Positions 46,947 to 59,512 of a stretch of 64,000 nucleotides of DNA are shown piece by piece. This DNA comes from Phytoseiulus persimilis (lineage: Eukaryota > Arthropoda > Arachnida > Mesostigmata > Phytoseiidae): assembly GCA_037576195.1 (NCBI GenBank), contig CM075103.1, positions 21,638,001 through 21,702,000 on the forward strand, in the 5' to 3' direction. Made by a program: the position numbers and the translations under genes. Each line of letters begins with the position of its first letter. The stretch's first letter is position 1. The notes beneath the pieces were generated by a model. That model did no database searches, was not told the DNA's origin, and saw only the letters and a program-made list of their open reading frames with translations.

Positions 46947-47351
46947 CTTGAGGTATTCTGAACGATGAACGGGCCTTCCCAAGCTCGGCGTCGAGCGTCC
47001 GGTAGGCGCGTCTTTGGTGAGTGACATGATCGAAGTCGTCGATGAGGGTAGTCGCGGCATTTCTTCAACAATGTCTCTGGGCATGTCATACGCGGGGCTT
47101 GGCTCGGGAGCTTTTTCAATAGGCATTTTCTTTGCAACAGCGGCGGCGTTGGCAGTCACAGGTTCTCTCTTTGCGGGCGCGACTTTATTGCTGTTGTTGG
47201 ATTGTGTTTTAGCTGTGAAGGTTTTTGCAGCGCTCTTGACCGCCATAGCGGTTCTCAGCGAGGAATGGGTTGAGGTAGCATTGCTTGTCCGGTTGCCGCT
47301 CGGAGGTGGCATAGCACTCAGTGATGCCCAGCACACGTCGGCTGCACCCAA
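46947..47351 (-). CDS. Candidate low-complexity exon, minus strand
   Basis: An open minus-strand frame from 47351 (true 5' edge unknown) is rich in Ala, Lys, Ser, Thr and Pro (for example APAKREPVTANAAAVAKK) and ends RPVHRSEYLK at a consensus donor AAG|GTGAGT (exon end at 46947, phase 0). Composition and the donor favour a real exon of a disordered protein. It is on the same strand as, and phase-compatible with, the caveolin exons 4.2 kb downstream, so it could be the missing caveolin N-terminal exon, but it lacks the usual 'NRDP--LN-H' motif. The opposite strand is also open (47014-47436), which lowers confidence. Confidence 0.35.
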
Positions 47352-47359
47352 CGTTCATA

Positions 47360-50300
47360 CCTGGACCCATTCATGGAACCTCTCACTGGCACGGTCACGG
47401 TACGAAATAACGGACCGGCTCCGAGCGTTGAGCTAAGAGAACACACGGCGGCGTTGGGCGAGGGTCAATTGAACTACGGGTCGGGAGTCCGCACAAGGAC
47501 CCACCGACTGCGGTGGAGGAGGGCGGATCGGGTTATTCGGTGAAGTGGAGCCTGTTCTGAATCCAGGTGATCTCTTGCCTTGACATGTTAAGACCGGGAG
47601 CTCTTGAGCAACTGACTTCTCCACGTGCTTTCCGGTTAGAGAAAGACAGGTCAAGTTGGATTTCATTTGTCACCCCTTCCTCCTCCTCCACCTAAGAGTA
47701 TCCTCCGAGTATGTCGCGCCATCGGTACCCGCGGCCTTCTTCGGCATCTTACCAAAGCGAATCGAAGCCACGAAAACCATTTGGGGCGAAAAGCTTGGGC
47801 GGTTGGGATCGGAGCTGTCGCCAACGCTCCGACCTCGAACTCTTGCCCCCGCAAAAAATGATTGTCATCCATCTGGTGGTAAATTCTCACACTCGGTTAA
47901 CGGCACGCGGATCGAGATCGGAAGCTCTCGCTGCTAGTCGGACTTCGGGAAAAATCTCGTGATCATTTCCAGTCAGTGGTGGACAAGCTCTGCGGACGCG
48001 CGGTTGCCGCTCTTTACCAAAATGGGAAACAATTGATTTGAGGGAGAAGATTGACGTTAGCTTGGTCCAAGTTCAAGGTTGACTCGTCACTATTGGAGCA
48101 TCCGGAGACCGCCTCAGGATGACTCCTCGAACATGCGAGCGTTCGATCACGAGGAGAAAAAGCGGTGAAGGCAGCAACAAAACTTTGCAAGAAGTCGGTC
48201 GGAGGACCTCACGGGATTCCCCGTCTCCTCGACAGACTCAAGATCCAGTAGCTCGGAACAGAAGCTATGAAACCCTGGAAGACAGACGGATCCCCCTCCA
48301 TGATCCAAAACACACGTGTGACATTCGGCTGGGGCATGGAAGTATCAGTTGTTATCGTCTTTGATTGGGGTCAGTCGCTTCAGAGTGAGCGGGAGACATG
48401 GAATCAAGAGACAAGCCCAGCAGGGACGAGCCCCGCTCGATCGCGTGACGTTGACCGGCAAGTTGGCCGAGACAAGTTGAACAAGGACTCAGCGACGCAG
48501 TCCTAGTAGGCGATCGGGGGCAGGAATCAGAACAAGGCCGGAAGTCTCTTCGGCACAATCCTCATGGGTGGGTCCAGCTGGAAAATCTCTGAGCCGCGGC
48601 AGCAAACGGAAATGATTTGCTCCGAATCACAAGATTACTGTCGTCTCCGCTCCTCTGCGGAATCGATCCGATGCGGACTAGCTCGAAAACTTCAAAATTG
48701 ACAGGATCTCTCGACTCGCACAGGAATCCAAAGTAAACCGTGTGAGCCACGGAATAATTATGGCGTGTTGAAGGTAGGCTCTCGTGCCAATCTTGGAATG
48801 AGAGCCAACAGATTGCACTCGGTCCTGTTTTTGGGGCTACGTGACGCCACGCTCCACTGACCTCAACCCAGTTTGGGGAAGCAGGCCCGATTCGGGGAAG
48901 AGGGGGGTGCTTTCCGAAATCACTCAAAGCCCTCTCCAAAATGATCAGGAGGCGGCTGATCGGGCGATTTAGAGTATTTGTGCATACCATACATCCCGCT
49001 CATTGTTCACCGGTCAAGGTCTTCTAGCTCATTCGCTGTCCGCTCACGTCTCCAGTTCAGCTCGAAGATCTCCTGACGATAGACCATTCTTCCCAAAGGT
49101 GAGGATCCCCGAATCCACCGAATCCTCGAGCGCATTTCGGCGCCCCATGGATTGGATTCCACTTCCGTCGAGTCAAGCAAGGGAGAGCCATTGGTTTTGG
49201 GAGAAAATACATCGTGGATGACTTTTTCCGAAACCCACGAAGGGAAAAGGTCAGCTGAGTGAAGACTCTCTGGACCACATCGAATCGAGGGCCTGTTCCA
49301 TGCGGATAGGTTTACGCACATTACCTCCTAGAACAGGGGGTTTTTCTCATATATTTTTGAGAAAATCATCAACCCCCAACTTTCGAATCCATGCGTAGTC
49401 GATCAAATCTAATCCACCTTCTCTCGACCTTTGATATCAGGAATACTACTTTCCCAGGTTGAATGCCCCGAGAAGATCTAGTTTCAGGTGAATGACTTCG
49501 CTACGTCATGCACCGCTGAGACCTGTGAACATCCCATCGTCCTGATCCAGCGCTTGCTGCTCCACGGTGGCCTATGAATCGTGAGCTTCCTTAGGTGGCA
49601 GTCGATCTCAGCCCGGCAGTTTAACCTCGACGGCCTAGTGGAATCGGATCGAGGAAATATTTCATAGTGGTTGCAAGCTCCATGTCGAAGTTCTCCGGGA
49701 ACGTTTGAGCTATTAGCAGAGCTTTTCATTGAGTTACGAAGGAAGGATGGACTTCTCTCGAGCCACAACCAACTCCTCTCCACATATTTTCATCGCCTTC
49801 GTCTTTCAGATGCTCGAGCGTATTCTCAGATTTTCAACGTTCTTCCCCAGGCATCCCAGTGCCTCTTTGCCTGACTTTCGATGACATCGGTCTGCGAGGT
49901 ACGCGGCCATGTTGCGATGCAGGATACAGATGCTTCATTCAATCAAGGAATGATAGACCCGAAGAACGGGAGGTTATGCACACCCTGCATGAAAAGACGG
50001 TTGAGTCAATCTGTTCGGAAGCGGAGTGCTAGGAAGTGAATTTTTATGGCGAAACACGTGTCCGAGCTTGAGTCAAGATTGTTTTAAGATCGTTCTGCCA
50101 CAGGGGCGCTGCTCGACCATTTCTTAGTGATGAGCGATTCACGTGACAAGAAGAAGGTTTTGATCAATCATGGAAGCTGACTTCCGTGCGAGTATTCGGT
50201 CCCGAGTTGGGAAGGAAACTGATGCTTCATGAATAGTATTCAGTCTCTGACCTCGGAGTGTGCCAAGATGTTGGGTAAATCGCTCTCCACCCAGTGAGTC

Positions 50301-52240
50301 CGCCTCCGCTTCGAGCTCAAGAAACCCACGAATTTCGTACATCGAGGGAGCGGAAGGAGGTGATCAAGGATTCCCGCAAGGCTGGCGGAGGCGTTTGTTT
50401 CTGGCCATTGTTTCTCGAGCTCCCAGTGACATCGAAAACAGAATCTAGGATCTGAAATGAAATCGAAGTGACGCTATAGCATAAGACGACTTCCTCCGAC
50501 CTACTATCTTCCTAAGATTCAAACGAAAATATTCTGTCTCGGTCACATATATCTTCAGCGGTTTTCAAGAAAGTTATCTCGGCATCGAGGATTTTCTACC
50601 AGTCGGGCTGTTCCCGCAGGAAGACATGATTTGATGACTTTCAGAAAATGATAACCAACCCGGTGAGTGAGGATCGCGGAATGGCCTAAAAACCCACTCG
50701 TTCGAAGATCACTCAACACTCACAAAGCTCAGGACCGCGAGTGAAAGCGAGCCGTCTTCATTAAATGTCGAGCACGACAAAAAAAGTGCTTCTGTGCGCA
50801 TCAAGTGCTGGGACAACGGTCAGCAGTTAGTGGAGAAAGTCTATTCTTTCCGAGCTGCTTCCTTCACGTTTTTTCGGCCGGCCGACTGCATTCAGCTGAG
50901 AGGACTTTTTGACTCCGAAAAAACCCGACTCCGGTTTCGGCTCTCGAGACAATATGATTATGAAAGAACCGCTAGCCGTTTTTACCCTCTTTTCAGAGCA
51001 ACGACGAGGAAACTCTCAGCCTGACCGGTTTGGTGTTCGACTGAGCGAAAGCTCGGCTACAAGACAAAACGCGGAGCATCTCAGATCTGAAGGATCGGGA
51101 TATACAGAAAATCCATTTGAGCGAGCCATCGGTGCGAATACGGCGGAAAGTCTCCATCGACTGCAAGGCGATTGAAAGGCTGGCGCAGGGGCTCGAGTAA
51201 GCTGTCTGGCAACATCTATAAGGGGGTGGAACTCGACGCGAAACGGTCGACCTCGTTGAAAATACACTTCAACGATCGCGCCGATGATTTAGCGCTCTTT
51301 CCGATGAGCCGTAGTTCCCCATAAGACAGTCTTATCGATGAAGCATGGTTATACGATGAAAGATATGCACAACAGACGCGCACGCCCCTCAGTTGGCGAT
51401 GGCTCAATGGTTCTCATTTCATTGGAGAACCCAGACCCCAATTTGCCCAGCAGGCACAAGGGTAGGGTCAAATCCCTCATTCGACGTGAAAAACAGTGAA
51501 CACCGGGCTGTATCGAGGTTGGAAGCCCGTGATTCACTCGTATATTCATGAAACTTTTTCCGTGACTGCGAACTCCAGTTCAGGGAGCTGCCATGTCGCA
51601 GACGTGCTCAACGGGATTCGTCTCAAGGATTCCGAGAGAGGAGACTCTTGCGATGATGATAGGCAACAACCTTGACATTTGACGAGAGTCAACTTCGGAC
51701 TTTTTCGAGAAGTTCACGGGAGTTTGCTATGCAGTCCGAGTGATCGCAGGTCTATTCTGGGAATGATACTCCGAGCACGTACCGTCCTATAGACTATAAT
51801 TAGCAACGACCTCAGAAACTTTCGGGGGCGAGAACTGTTACCATCTGACGTGCTCAATCGGGAAGCCAGCGTCGGCAGCGGGAGTTCCGTTTTCGAACCG
51901 ATTGGACTCGTTTCCTGACACCCCTGATCCGAAGGTATCGGGTCAGGTCGAGAACACGCCTTGTGGAACCGATCAGGGGTCGGCGTGGAAGTTGGCACTT
52001 TTCGTTCTCACTGTTGCTAAGTATTGGGTCGGCAATATTTTTCCAGTTTAGAAAGTACTGACTGCGACTGCCAACGGCCGCCATAGCGATTTTTTCCTCG
52101 GTTGAGGTGAGCGTTGTCGAGCTGACCATCGGTAAAAATCTCTCACCCGCCTGGTCAGTCGTCTAGCGTTGCCCCTTCGAAACGCGCTGTCGAAGCCCTT
52201 CCTGCGTTGACTGATGGTCAGCAACAATGTAAGTACTCCG
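47360..52240. other. Gene-free stretch
   Basis: Frames of 60-142 codons in all phases, none with a recognised domain. Nothing repetitive stands out by eye. Confidence 0.3.
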
Positions 52241-52280
52241 CAGCAACCGGCGCTCAGTGTGTTCTTCGGATTCAGAGTTC

Positions 52281-55200
52281 ATGTCGCGTGTGTGTTTGCA
52301 GTTGCTGTTGGTGGAGTTCGTGCTGGTTGGTCTCTCGACCGCCAGAATAAACGGCGACAGGGACTCGATCGGGATTTCTAGGGCAGAAGAGTCAAGTGAC
52401 ACGTTCCCGATTTTCATCGCCTCCCACAAGCCCGCAGTGACTAAACGCTTCGGATTGCGGAGCTTCGTGCCGTTCCACGTCCCGCGAAGAGTGTCGGGGC
52501 TGTTCGGAGCTTCGTCAACCACTTATCCAACCAGCATCCAACACAAAATCCCGCATTTGGCGAAAGCTCTCGGAAACACCAGGTACGTCACGATAGCGCA
52601 GGACCCAACTCTGGTTCATCCGTGGAAATCTTCGTCGGACTCCTGGAACTCGCCCGAGGACAACTCGATCGCCCACGACGAGCCCGGGCCGCTCCCAACC
52701 CCGGAACTCATTCCCGAGCACCCGAGTTATCACCCGGGCCCTGAAGTCCACCATCCCCACAAACCCACGCATGCTCATCAGAACCACCACGAGAAGCCCC
52801 AAGGGATCAGCGGACACAAGACCTACTTCCCTTCACAGCGTCCTGGAAATCTCGAAGCACCGCAAGATCTCCTTCACGACCCCGGTCGGAACCCTGATTT
52901 CTCGGGTCTACCTCACGAGTACCGCTCCCCTCGCGCATCCCGGGAACATCCCCAGGACGTCGAAGCCCCAGTGGGTCGTCATGTTCACCACCTACACTAA
53001 CCACAGTCGTCATCGACACCGACAGTCAACAAGACATCCAGGATCTTCCGAAGAACAGCCAACACCGGCCAGGGTCCCCAAGGATTGGTCCATAACTTGC
53101 GCTATGGTCATAAAGCTAAAAACGGAGGATGCAGCTCCGTCGGTCAGGATGAAGCCGTGCGCAGACATGGCCGGCAGGAGAACCCTGGGTCTCAACCCCA
53201 GCAGCAGCGTCAACCAGATTCCGGCCGAGGAAACTCATCCAGATCCAGCCAGGAGAACCCGTCCAGGTCTAGCAGAGAGAACCAACGAAGCTCGAGTCAG
53301 GAGGACCCTTCAAGCGGGGGATCGAGCGGGGGAGGGGGATCGGGGGGGACAGACGAGATCGAGACAGGGAGGGCAGAGGCGGTCAATCCAGGATGACCGA
53401 GCACCGTCGGGAAACGGCTGGAGACCTAATAGTCTGTCGTGGAAAAGCTCCCCGAAACCCGACCACGATCGACGGCCTCGATACAACGACCTCCCGATCC
53501 TTCGGGCCCGATGGCATGACCAACCGTATCGATCTCAAGAAAGTCGATACGGTCCCGGATGTTCAAATGGTCCCGACCGACCGGAGTGGGAGGCGATAGA
53601 GCAGAACTTCCGCGATTATCGGGACCCCCGCGGAAGGAAACTCGTGAGGAACAACCGCACGACGATTATTGAAGAAGAGTTTGACAAATCCCCGCACCAG
53701 ATGGATTTCGCGAACCCGGTCGATCAGAATGAATATCGCTACACGGGGTTCCCGGGATACGACCACGGGGATTGGTTCCATCGACGTCATAGCGACGCTC
53801 CCCGGAAAAGCAGCGACTTCTACCCGTCCGCCCCGAAGCCACACTCTAGTGATCTCGACATCGAGGAGATCCTGTCTGAAGACGAGGAAGCCGATGTCGG
53901 CATCGTCGCTATCGGCAACAGGGCTCCGAACGCCACGACTACGACCCCAAGTCGAGGGAGCTCCAGCCAGGACTTTCTGATGAACGGGGAGCTCCGTTTC
54001 CCGAACCAGAACGCCGCAGGACTTCGGGAGCTGACCGAGTTGCTGAAACCGTCCCCGAAAAACGGGAACGACTTCGCCAACAACAAGAACGGCACCCGAG
54101 CTCAGGTGGTTCGCACCACGAAGAATATCGCCATCACCAGAGAGACTTTTGTGGACGGGCGATACGACGATGGCGGTCACGACCCAGCAAAGACCGTTTC
54201 CAAAACTATTGAGTGGAACCCTGACGCTCAAGCCGGAAGAATGGCGTCGCCATCCGCACAGGCTCCTAGGAATGGGCGCGTGCAACGCACGGCATTCGCC
54301 CTCAAGATCGAATGGAAATTTCCGGAACTCTGATGCGCACCAGACCTCCAAAGCGCCGCCACTCTCGGAACAAACGAAACTTCTGAACGAGCGCGGCCTA
54401 CCCGGGCGAAATCTCGAGGGAAGGAAACACGGCAACGACCATTCATGATGGTGCAACCTCCGTGCAGACCATGGGGAGCCGAAACCTGTTTTCCGCCGAA
54501 CGGTTTCGGCGGCGAGGAAGGACAGAGCGATGGTGATGAAGCGAATTCAGAGAATCCGGACGCAGTCGACCGTTGAAGTGTTGCCACTCGACCCGAAACG
54601 CCACGGGAATTCCGATCTACGATATTCCGGACACTTCCGAGGAGGACGATGCAGACTATTCGCGGAGTAGAGAGCATGACGCCCCGTACGAGCCAAGCGA
54701 CATACAAACAGGGCGCTCCATGGATCAGGCGCAGCGAACGCAACTTCGAAATTTCCACGGAAGAATGCCTCACCTACAACGACGCCCCGTGCAGTCATTA
54801 CAACCACATTCAAACCGGTAGCAAAATCGGCAACTACCCGTCCTCGAGCAACAGCAGTCAAGTTTACCAGAGATTCGGCGCCCTCGCCCGGACCTGGCAG
54901 GATCAACTCACGGTTCGGAGAGTTTACAGGACACAGCGGTCAACAAGAAGCTGCCGTCTTCGAAGGGATGGCGCAGCGTGGCCTCGAGCACCACACCGAA
55001 ACAACTCGAGACTTCCAGGAGATTCCTCCCTCAGAAACAGGCAAGAACCTGTGGTCATGAGAATTGCCAGTTTGGGCCCAAAACCGTTCGTCTACCAGGA
55101 ACCCGTTGGCAGAACAACGGCTGTGCCTTCGGTCTTGACGACCGCGGCCGCCGTCAACACCTACCACCATGCCAGCTCGAAGAGATTCAGTTTTCATCCG

Positions 55201-55284
55201 GGAACCGGTTCAAGCTGCGCTGCCCCACCGAAAGAGCGGAGAATTCGCCGCAAACGGAAGAAGGTGACGCCGACACCGTCCAAG
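52281..55284 (+). CDS. Long secreted low-complexity protein (probable 5' part of an RR cuticle gene), frame unstable
   Basis: ATG at 52281 starts MSRVCLQLLLVEFVLVGLST, a good signal peptide. It is followed by His/Pro-rich sequence (HPSYHPGPEVHHPHKPTHAH), then Gln/Ser/Gly/Arg-rich sequence, then acidic and Asn/Thr-rich sequence (DLDIEEILSEDEEADVG; FANPVDQNEYRYTGF). No single frame stays open: the first frame stops at 52998, a second frame is open 52771-54333, and protein-like text then appears in all three frames up to 55284, ending TPTPSK at a donor AAG|GTGAGG in phase 0. That phase fits the RR exon at 56220. Explanations are assembly indels in a repetitive GC-rich gene, very short introns, or a decaying gene. 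Function, if cuticular, rests on the RR exon. Confidence 0.5.
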
Positions 55285-55358
55285 GTGAGGCAAACAGAGC
55301 TAACGGTCGATCGACTGACTTTCCTCACGGAGCTCGGGGAAGAAACTTCCGGATGGCT

Positions 55359-55690
55359 TTTATTCTGAAACTTCCATCGAGTTGGAGAATGTATAATCCT
55401 ATCAAAAATTTACAACTTTCGAGCCATGACGGTGATTATGTCTCCAGCTAGAAGGCTCGTGAGGGCCGTTCAATTTGAGACCCCTGGCACTCATGTACAT
55501 GTGGCTCTGCTCGCCAATCGTGGTTCATGTGTGGCGCTCCCTCTGAGTCGTGGTAGTTCTGTGGATAGTTGAGGTAGCCGATGGTGCCCTGAAACTGAGC
55601 TTTCAAGGCTCCGGCTTGGTTTCGAAGCTCGATGGCTCGGAGGTCTCCAGCTTTCTTCTCGATCGGTAGCTTCCGATTCAGTGAGTTCAT
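55359..55690 (-). CDS. Candidate 80-codon gene on the opposite strand inside the cuticle-gene intron
   Basis: Minus-strand ATG at 55690 to TAG at 55448 gives MNSLNRKLPIEKKAGDLRAI followed by a Tyr/His/Asn-rich middle (GYLNYPQNYHDSEG). An AATAAA on the same strand sits at 55364-55359, about 85 bases after the stop. No signal peptide or known domain; upstream exons cannot be excluded. The combination of composition and a polyadenylation signal is suggestive only. Confidence 0.3.
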
Positions 55691-56219
55691 TTGCGGAGAA
55701 AATCAATCCAACTCATCCGGTATGAAAGTTTTTCTGAGCCATATAGGATCCATAATCGAGCTCCGCCGGCTAAGAAACGCCCTAGCCCATGAGTTCCGAA
55801 GTCTCTAGGTTCGCGGATCCAAGATCCAGCTCGACGGGATCCGGCCGAACTGTTACATTCCTTCAGCTCATATTTTCCGCGCTCTTTTACGACTCATGGG
55901 GTACATGTAGCTGATATTCGAATCGCTAAGAGAATTCACGTTGCTCTAGAGACATCTCCGATGGTGGCGTCGGTTTCGCTCAGTTTGCCCTCCGAGGAAA
56001 AGAGATCAGACCCCGGCCCGACAGTTCCGGAAAAGGAAAGCGAGCGAGGATGAGGTTCTGGATACCCCTGTCCCAGCGGCTACGGGTGACGAACATGGAG
56101 AGATGAGAGTCCAGTTCCATATGCAGGTACGGCGCTTTGGCTGACGCTTTCGCTCGGCTCCTCTCCACGATGGAATTAACGCACGCTTTGCTCCGCTTCG
56201 CTAACTTCGATTCGTTTAG

Positions 56220-56606
56220 GGCTTCTCCGGTCCTGAAAGTTACCGCTACGGATTCCACACAGCCGATCCCTACAACCCACTCGAACGTTTCGAGGAGAGG
56301 GATGGAGAAGGCCGAGTGAGAGGTCATTATAGTTACATGGATCCCACCGGTAAAAGAGTCGTCGTTAACTACATGGCAGATCAGAACGGGTTCCAAATTG
56401 TTAAGGGGAGGGGTGGCGTCCAGGGCGGATCTGGGTCTGGAGCTGTGGGCCCGGCTGTGGGAGATTCGGATGCAGATGGGAACGACAACAATAATGCTGC
56501 TGATGACGACAATGATGCGAATACTGTAAGGGATCGGTCTGGAGGAGGGGATACAGGGCCTTTCGGGGCTGACTATAACGAGAATGCTCTCGATCACGCA
56601 AATTGA
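56220..56606 (+). CDS. RR-type chitin-binding cuticle protein, terminal exon
   Basis: After an acceptor TTCGTTTAG, the exon opens in phase 0 and encodes GFSGPESYRYGFHTADPYNP, then ERFEERDGEGRVRGHYSYMD and PTGKRVVVNYMADQNGFQIV. This is the Rebers-Riddiford chitin_bind_4 consensus (Y-F-Y ... R-E--D ... G-Y-Y-DP-G-...V-Y-AD--GF). It binds chitin in arthropod exoskeleton. The tail is Gly-rich then Asp/Asn-rich and ends in TGA at 56604. AATAAA follows at 56734. The exon needs an upstream exon ending in phase 0; the donor at 55284 fits, joining it to the signal-peptide ORF from 52281, but this join is inferred. Confidence 0.85.
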   Translation, partial: GFSGPESYRYGFHTADPYNPLERFEERDGEGRVRGHYSYMDPTGKRVVVNYMADQNGFQIVKGRGGVQGGSGSGAVGPAVGDSDADGNDNNNAADDDNDANTVRDRSGGGDTGPFGADYNENALDHAN

Positions 56607-56733
56607 TTCTAGGTAGTGATTTCCACGAAGAATCTTTTCTCTGAGGTTCAATAGTCACTGTGAGCACCGGCAGAGACGTCGATTACGGAATAAACTTGAT
56701 GAAAATACGGAGTTGAACGTGAAGATCCTGTTC

Positions 56734-56739
56734 AATAAA
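56734..56739 (+). terminator. Polyadenylation signal of the cuticle gene
   Basis: AATAAA about 130 bases after the RR exon stop codon. Confidence 0.6.
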
Positions 56740-56759
56740 TATTGAAAATAGATTCCCAG

Positions 56760-58150
56760 ATGGTCGCGTGCTGTTCTTTGGGTGTTCGCCTCCAGGAATC
56801 ATATCCCCCATTCGTCTCAGTGTTTGAGAAATGTCAATGCCTTCTGGGGAACCGAATTCATTGGTTCAGCCTTTGAACGCGGGACGCGATGAGCCTGAGC
56901 CCTGTGAACGTTTCGGAGCATGCGTTTCAAATGTGGTTAACAACGCTCTCATTCCAAAGTATCGGCAGATAGATATTGGCAGTCATTCGAGACCCCACAT
57001 GGCGTCGCTAACTGAATTAGATCGAGTGAGAGAATCGCTCTAAAAGTGATTGAAGCCATCTGTATTGCCCTCGCGCGAACAAGCGCTCTCCAACAAAGGC
57101 CATCCTTGAACTAGTTCCTGTCAGAACAGCCGACAGATATGCGTTTTTGTTCGTGGCTGAATGAAATGCTGTATGGCGTGAGACGGTGCCGTGCTCACTG
57201 GAGTCGAATCATTCCATTGAGTGTAGTCTCAAATAAAAAACTAGGTTCTCACATTGTGTCGGAGTCATGTCATTACCTTGATACGCGCTCCGGGGACAAC
57301 CTACAGAGCTCGGTTTCTCCACATTATCGATCGGATGATTCTACGTGCCGCAGAAGTTTGCCATCCATTACGGTTCGAATCTGAGAGGGAATTCAACCAA
57401 CGAAGGACTTTATTCCAAACCCGCCTCGGAGCCCCGCCAGTGCGGGCTCCGGAGACAGTCCGCAGTCCGTAACAGCGAGTCGCGGCTCAGACTAACTTAC
57501 ACCGAGCTTATATCATGGACACCACGTCCTCCACATTCGGGAGAGGCTGTTCGGCGGAATACATTCACGCTGCCGATAAAAAAGAACCTAACCCAGTTTT
57601 TCAGTGTCATTGCCACCGTAGCCCTTTTCGGACAAGAGCCGTGAGATGGTTCCAGTATTCGCTCGTGGTGCATTCACCGTTGACCTTGGGTAACAGCTAT
57701 TATCCCGCGATAATTGACTCGACCAGCTGAACATGATTATTCTGGTGCCCAACTAGTCGGGATAATTCTTGCACAGACCATCCTCGAATAGAGGTGCGTC
57801 AGAAACCTCATTCGCATTCTCCCCTCGTTTTTGGGGTGGGATTACATTCGCGAGACTCTATCCCTTCTGAAATGAAAGACGCAGTTTGTGAATTTTCAGA
57901 GCGTTCGGAATCGATTTCTTCCATGGTCAACCCGATATTGGCTCTGATCGACAGCAATCATCAACCATGTCCGGAGCTCTCTGGAACGGGAGGGTATCGC
58001 GGTAATCTGCGTTCACGGAGCTGTCCAGCGACGAGTTATCCTGCTCCGCTGCGTTCATCGTCTTGGCGCGGACGGCGGGCTCACTTCCGGTTGAGGGGTC
58101 CCGTTCAGTAGGCGGAGAACCGAGAAAAAAATATTCTGAAAGGAGTCTAG
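56760..58150. other. Gene-free stretch
   Basis: Short frames only; no domain, repeat array or splice-supported exon recognised. Confidence 0.35.
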
Positions 58151-58155
58151 ATACA

Positions 58156-58690
58156 TCAAATAGGGAACCCGTAGGGATCTGGGCGTTGCAGCTCAGCTTT
58201 CATCGAGACAACTCTCGACGGCCCCTTGATGCTGAATGCTGAGAGAGCCGAGAAGCGCTCATCCTGATGTGTCCGAATGCATAACAGCTTTCCGGTATCA
58301 ATTTTCGCATACACATGAACGACGTATTGTTGAAACAGTTTTCGACATTTCAAGATGTGATTCTCTATGTTGAAGCGGACCATCAATCGATATCCATGAT
58401 AGTTCATCGCGCTAACGTTTTTCTCCGAGGATTGATTCGTACGAGGGTCCGTCATCTTGATATGGATATGATACCCATCTTGTCCTTCCCAATGAATCAA
58501 CGAATATTGTAACGCATCATGAGCGCGATGCGTTTCACATACCATCTTCAGTCCTCTGTCCGCCGGTCCCTATTTACGCTTCAGTGTAACAGGAACCAAC
58601 TTCCTAGCCTCGAGACCCTGACCTGCTGTCATTCGGCGGTCAATGTCGATCACCAAAACCAGATCTGTGTCTCGGTCGCAGCACATGAGA
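58156..58690 (-). mobile_element. Helitron Rep/helicase-like relic
   Basis: The minus strand encodes CETHRAHDALQYSLIHWEGQ then DGYHIHIKMTDP, YHGYRLMVRFNIENHILKC and RKLFQQYVVHVYAKIDTGKL. This is the block just before the Rep motifs of Helitron replicase-helicases ('ETHRSYDALQYPL-FW-G-DGYH...YYAYRLM-R....LFQQ--VDMYAKIE--RL'). A stop separates it from an upstream fragment near 58570-58620. HUH catalytic motifs, helicase domain and termini were not found. A dead fragment of a rolling-circle transposon. Confidence 0.75.
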
Positions 58691-59512
58691 ACCCTGGTTC
58701 GTCTTATTCGCGAGCACGCCATCGGCGACAGGGACATCCGGTGATTCTCGGTGTGATACGGCTCCGCTGAACGGAGATGCTGCATTCCCCTCTCCTCGCC
58801 GCTTCGAACGGTCGAAAACGGCCAGCGGCGCGGTAGTCCGGGGAAAGTTCGAGAACTTTGAGTTCTCAGTCGTCGAACAACGGGGGAGCGGAACCAACGT
58901 GACAGCCGTTTCGATACTAGGCGCCAGCTGCTTGGTCAGCGAAGTTGGTAATTTGAGGAAGTCGAGGAGCATTTGAACCGGTCGACACAGGAAGTATTTC
59001 GGGTCGCGTTTCCGGGCTTCCCGTTCCCCCATCGGTGAAAAAGAGCAGGAACAGAGACAGGACGGAGGGAGGAGAGAACGGAAAACCCGAGAATTCCGAC
59101 CACGAGGCCAACCCGAGTAGCACAACGGAAGTGCCCGAGGTATGTCAGCGTCAGCAAGGGAAGAGCGCTCGAGAATGTTATCTCAATAAAAATCGAAACA
59201 TTGAGTCAGAACGGTTGCATTGATTACTTATTGGCTCGATTGGAACTAGATATGGTTGAGAGTGAGGGTATGAACATCGTTCTGATTCAAGAGTCCCAAT
59301 CCAGCATTGGTTGAAACTTCCCATCATATGATCATTGACGAGGAAAGACTGATATGTCTGACCACAACCTAATAACTGTACAATGTAAGATGTGCGGCGA
59401 AGGGAAGCCCGCCGGGCTCTTAACATACGTGATCGCCCAACGGAGCCAGATCGACTCGACAACGGGGGCCGAAGAATGCCAATGCTCCACTTGCCTCCTA
59501 AGTTCTAATCAC

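Noticed and set aside
47014-47436. 140-codon + strand frame with hydrophobic stretches as a membrane protein
   Set aside because: It is the complement of Ala/Lys-rich minus-strand sequence that ends at a consensus donor; the minus strand is the better candidate.
53563-54456. 297-codon minus-strand frame
   Set aside because: Antisense shadow of the low-complexity + strand coding region; no domain.
55980-56651. 223-codon minus-strand frame
   Set aside because: Runs antisense through the clear RR exon, so it is a shadow.
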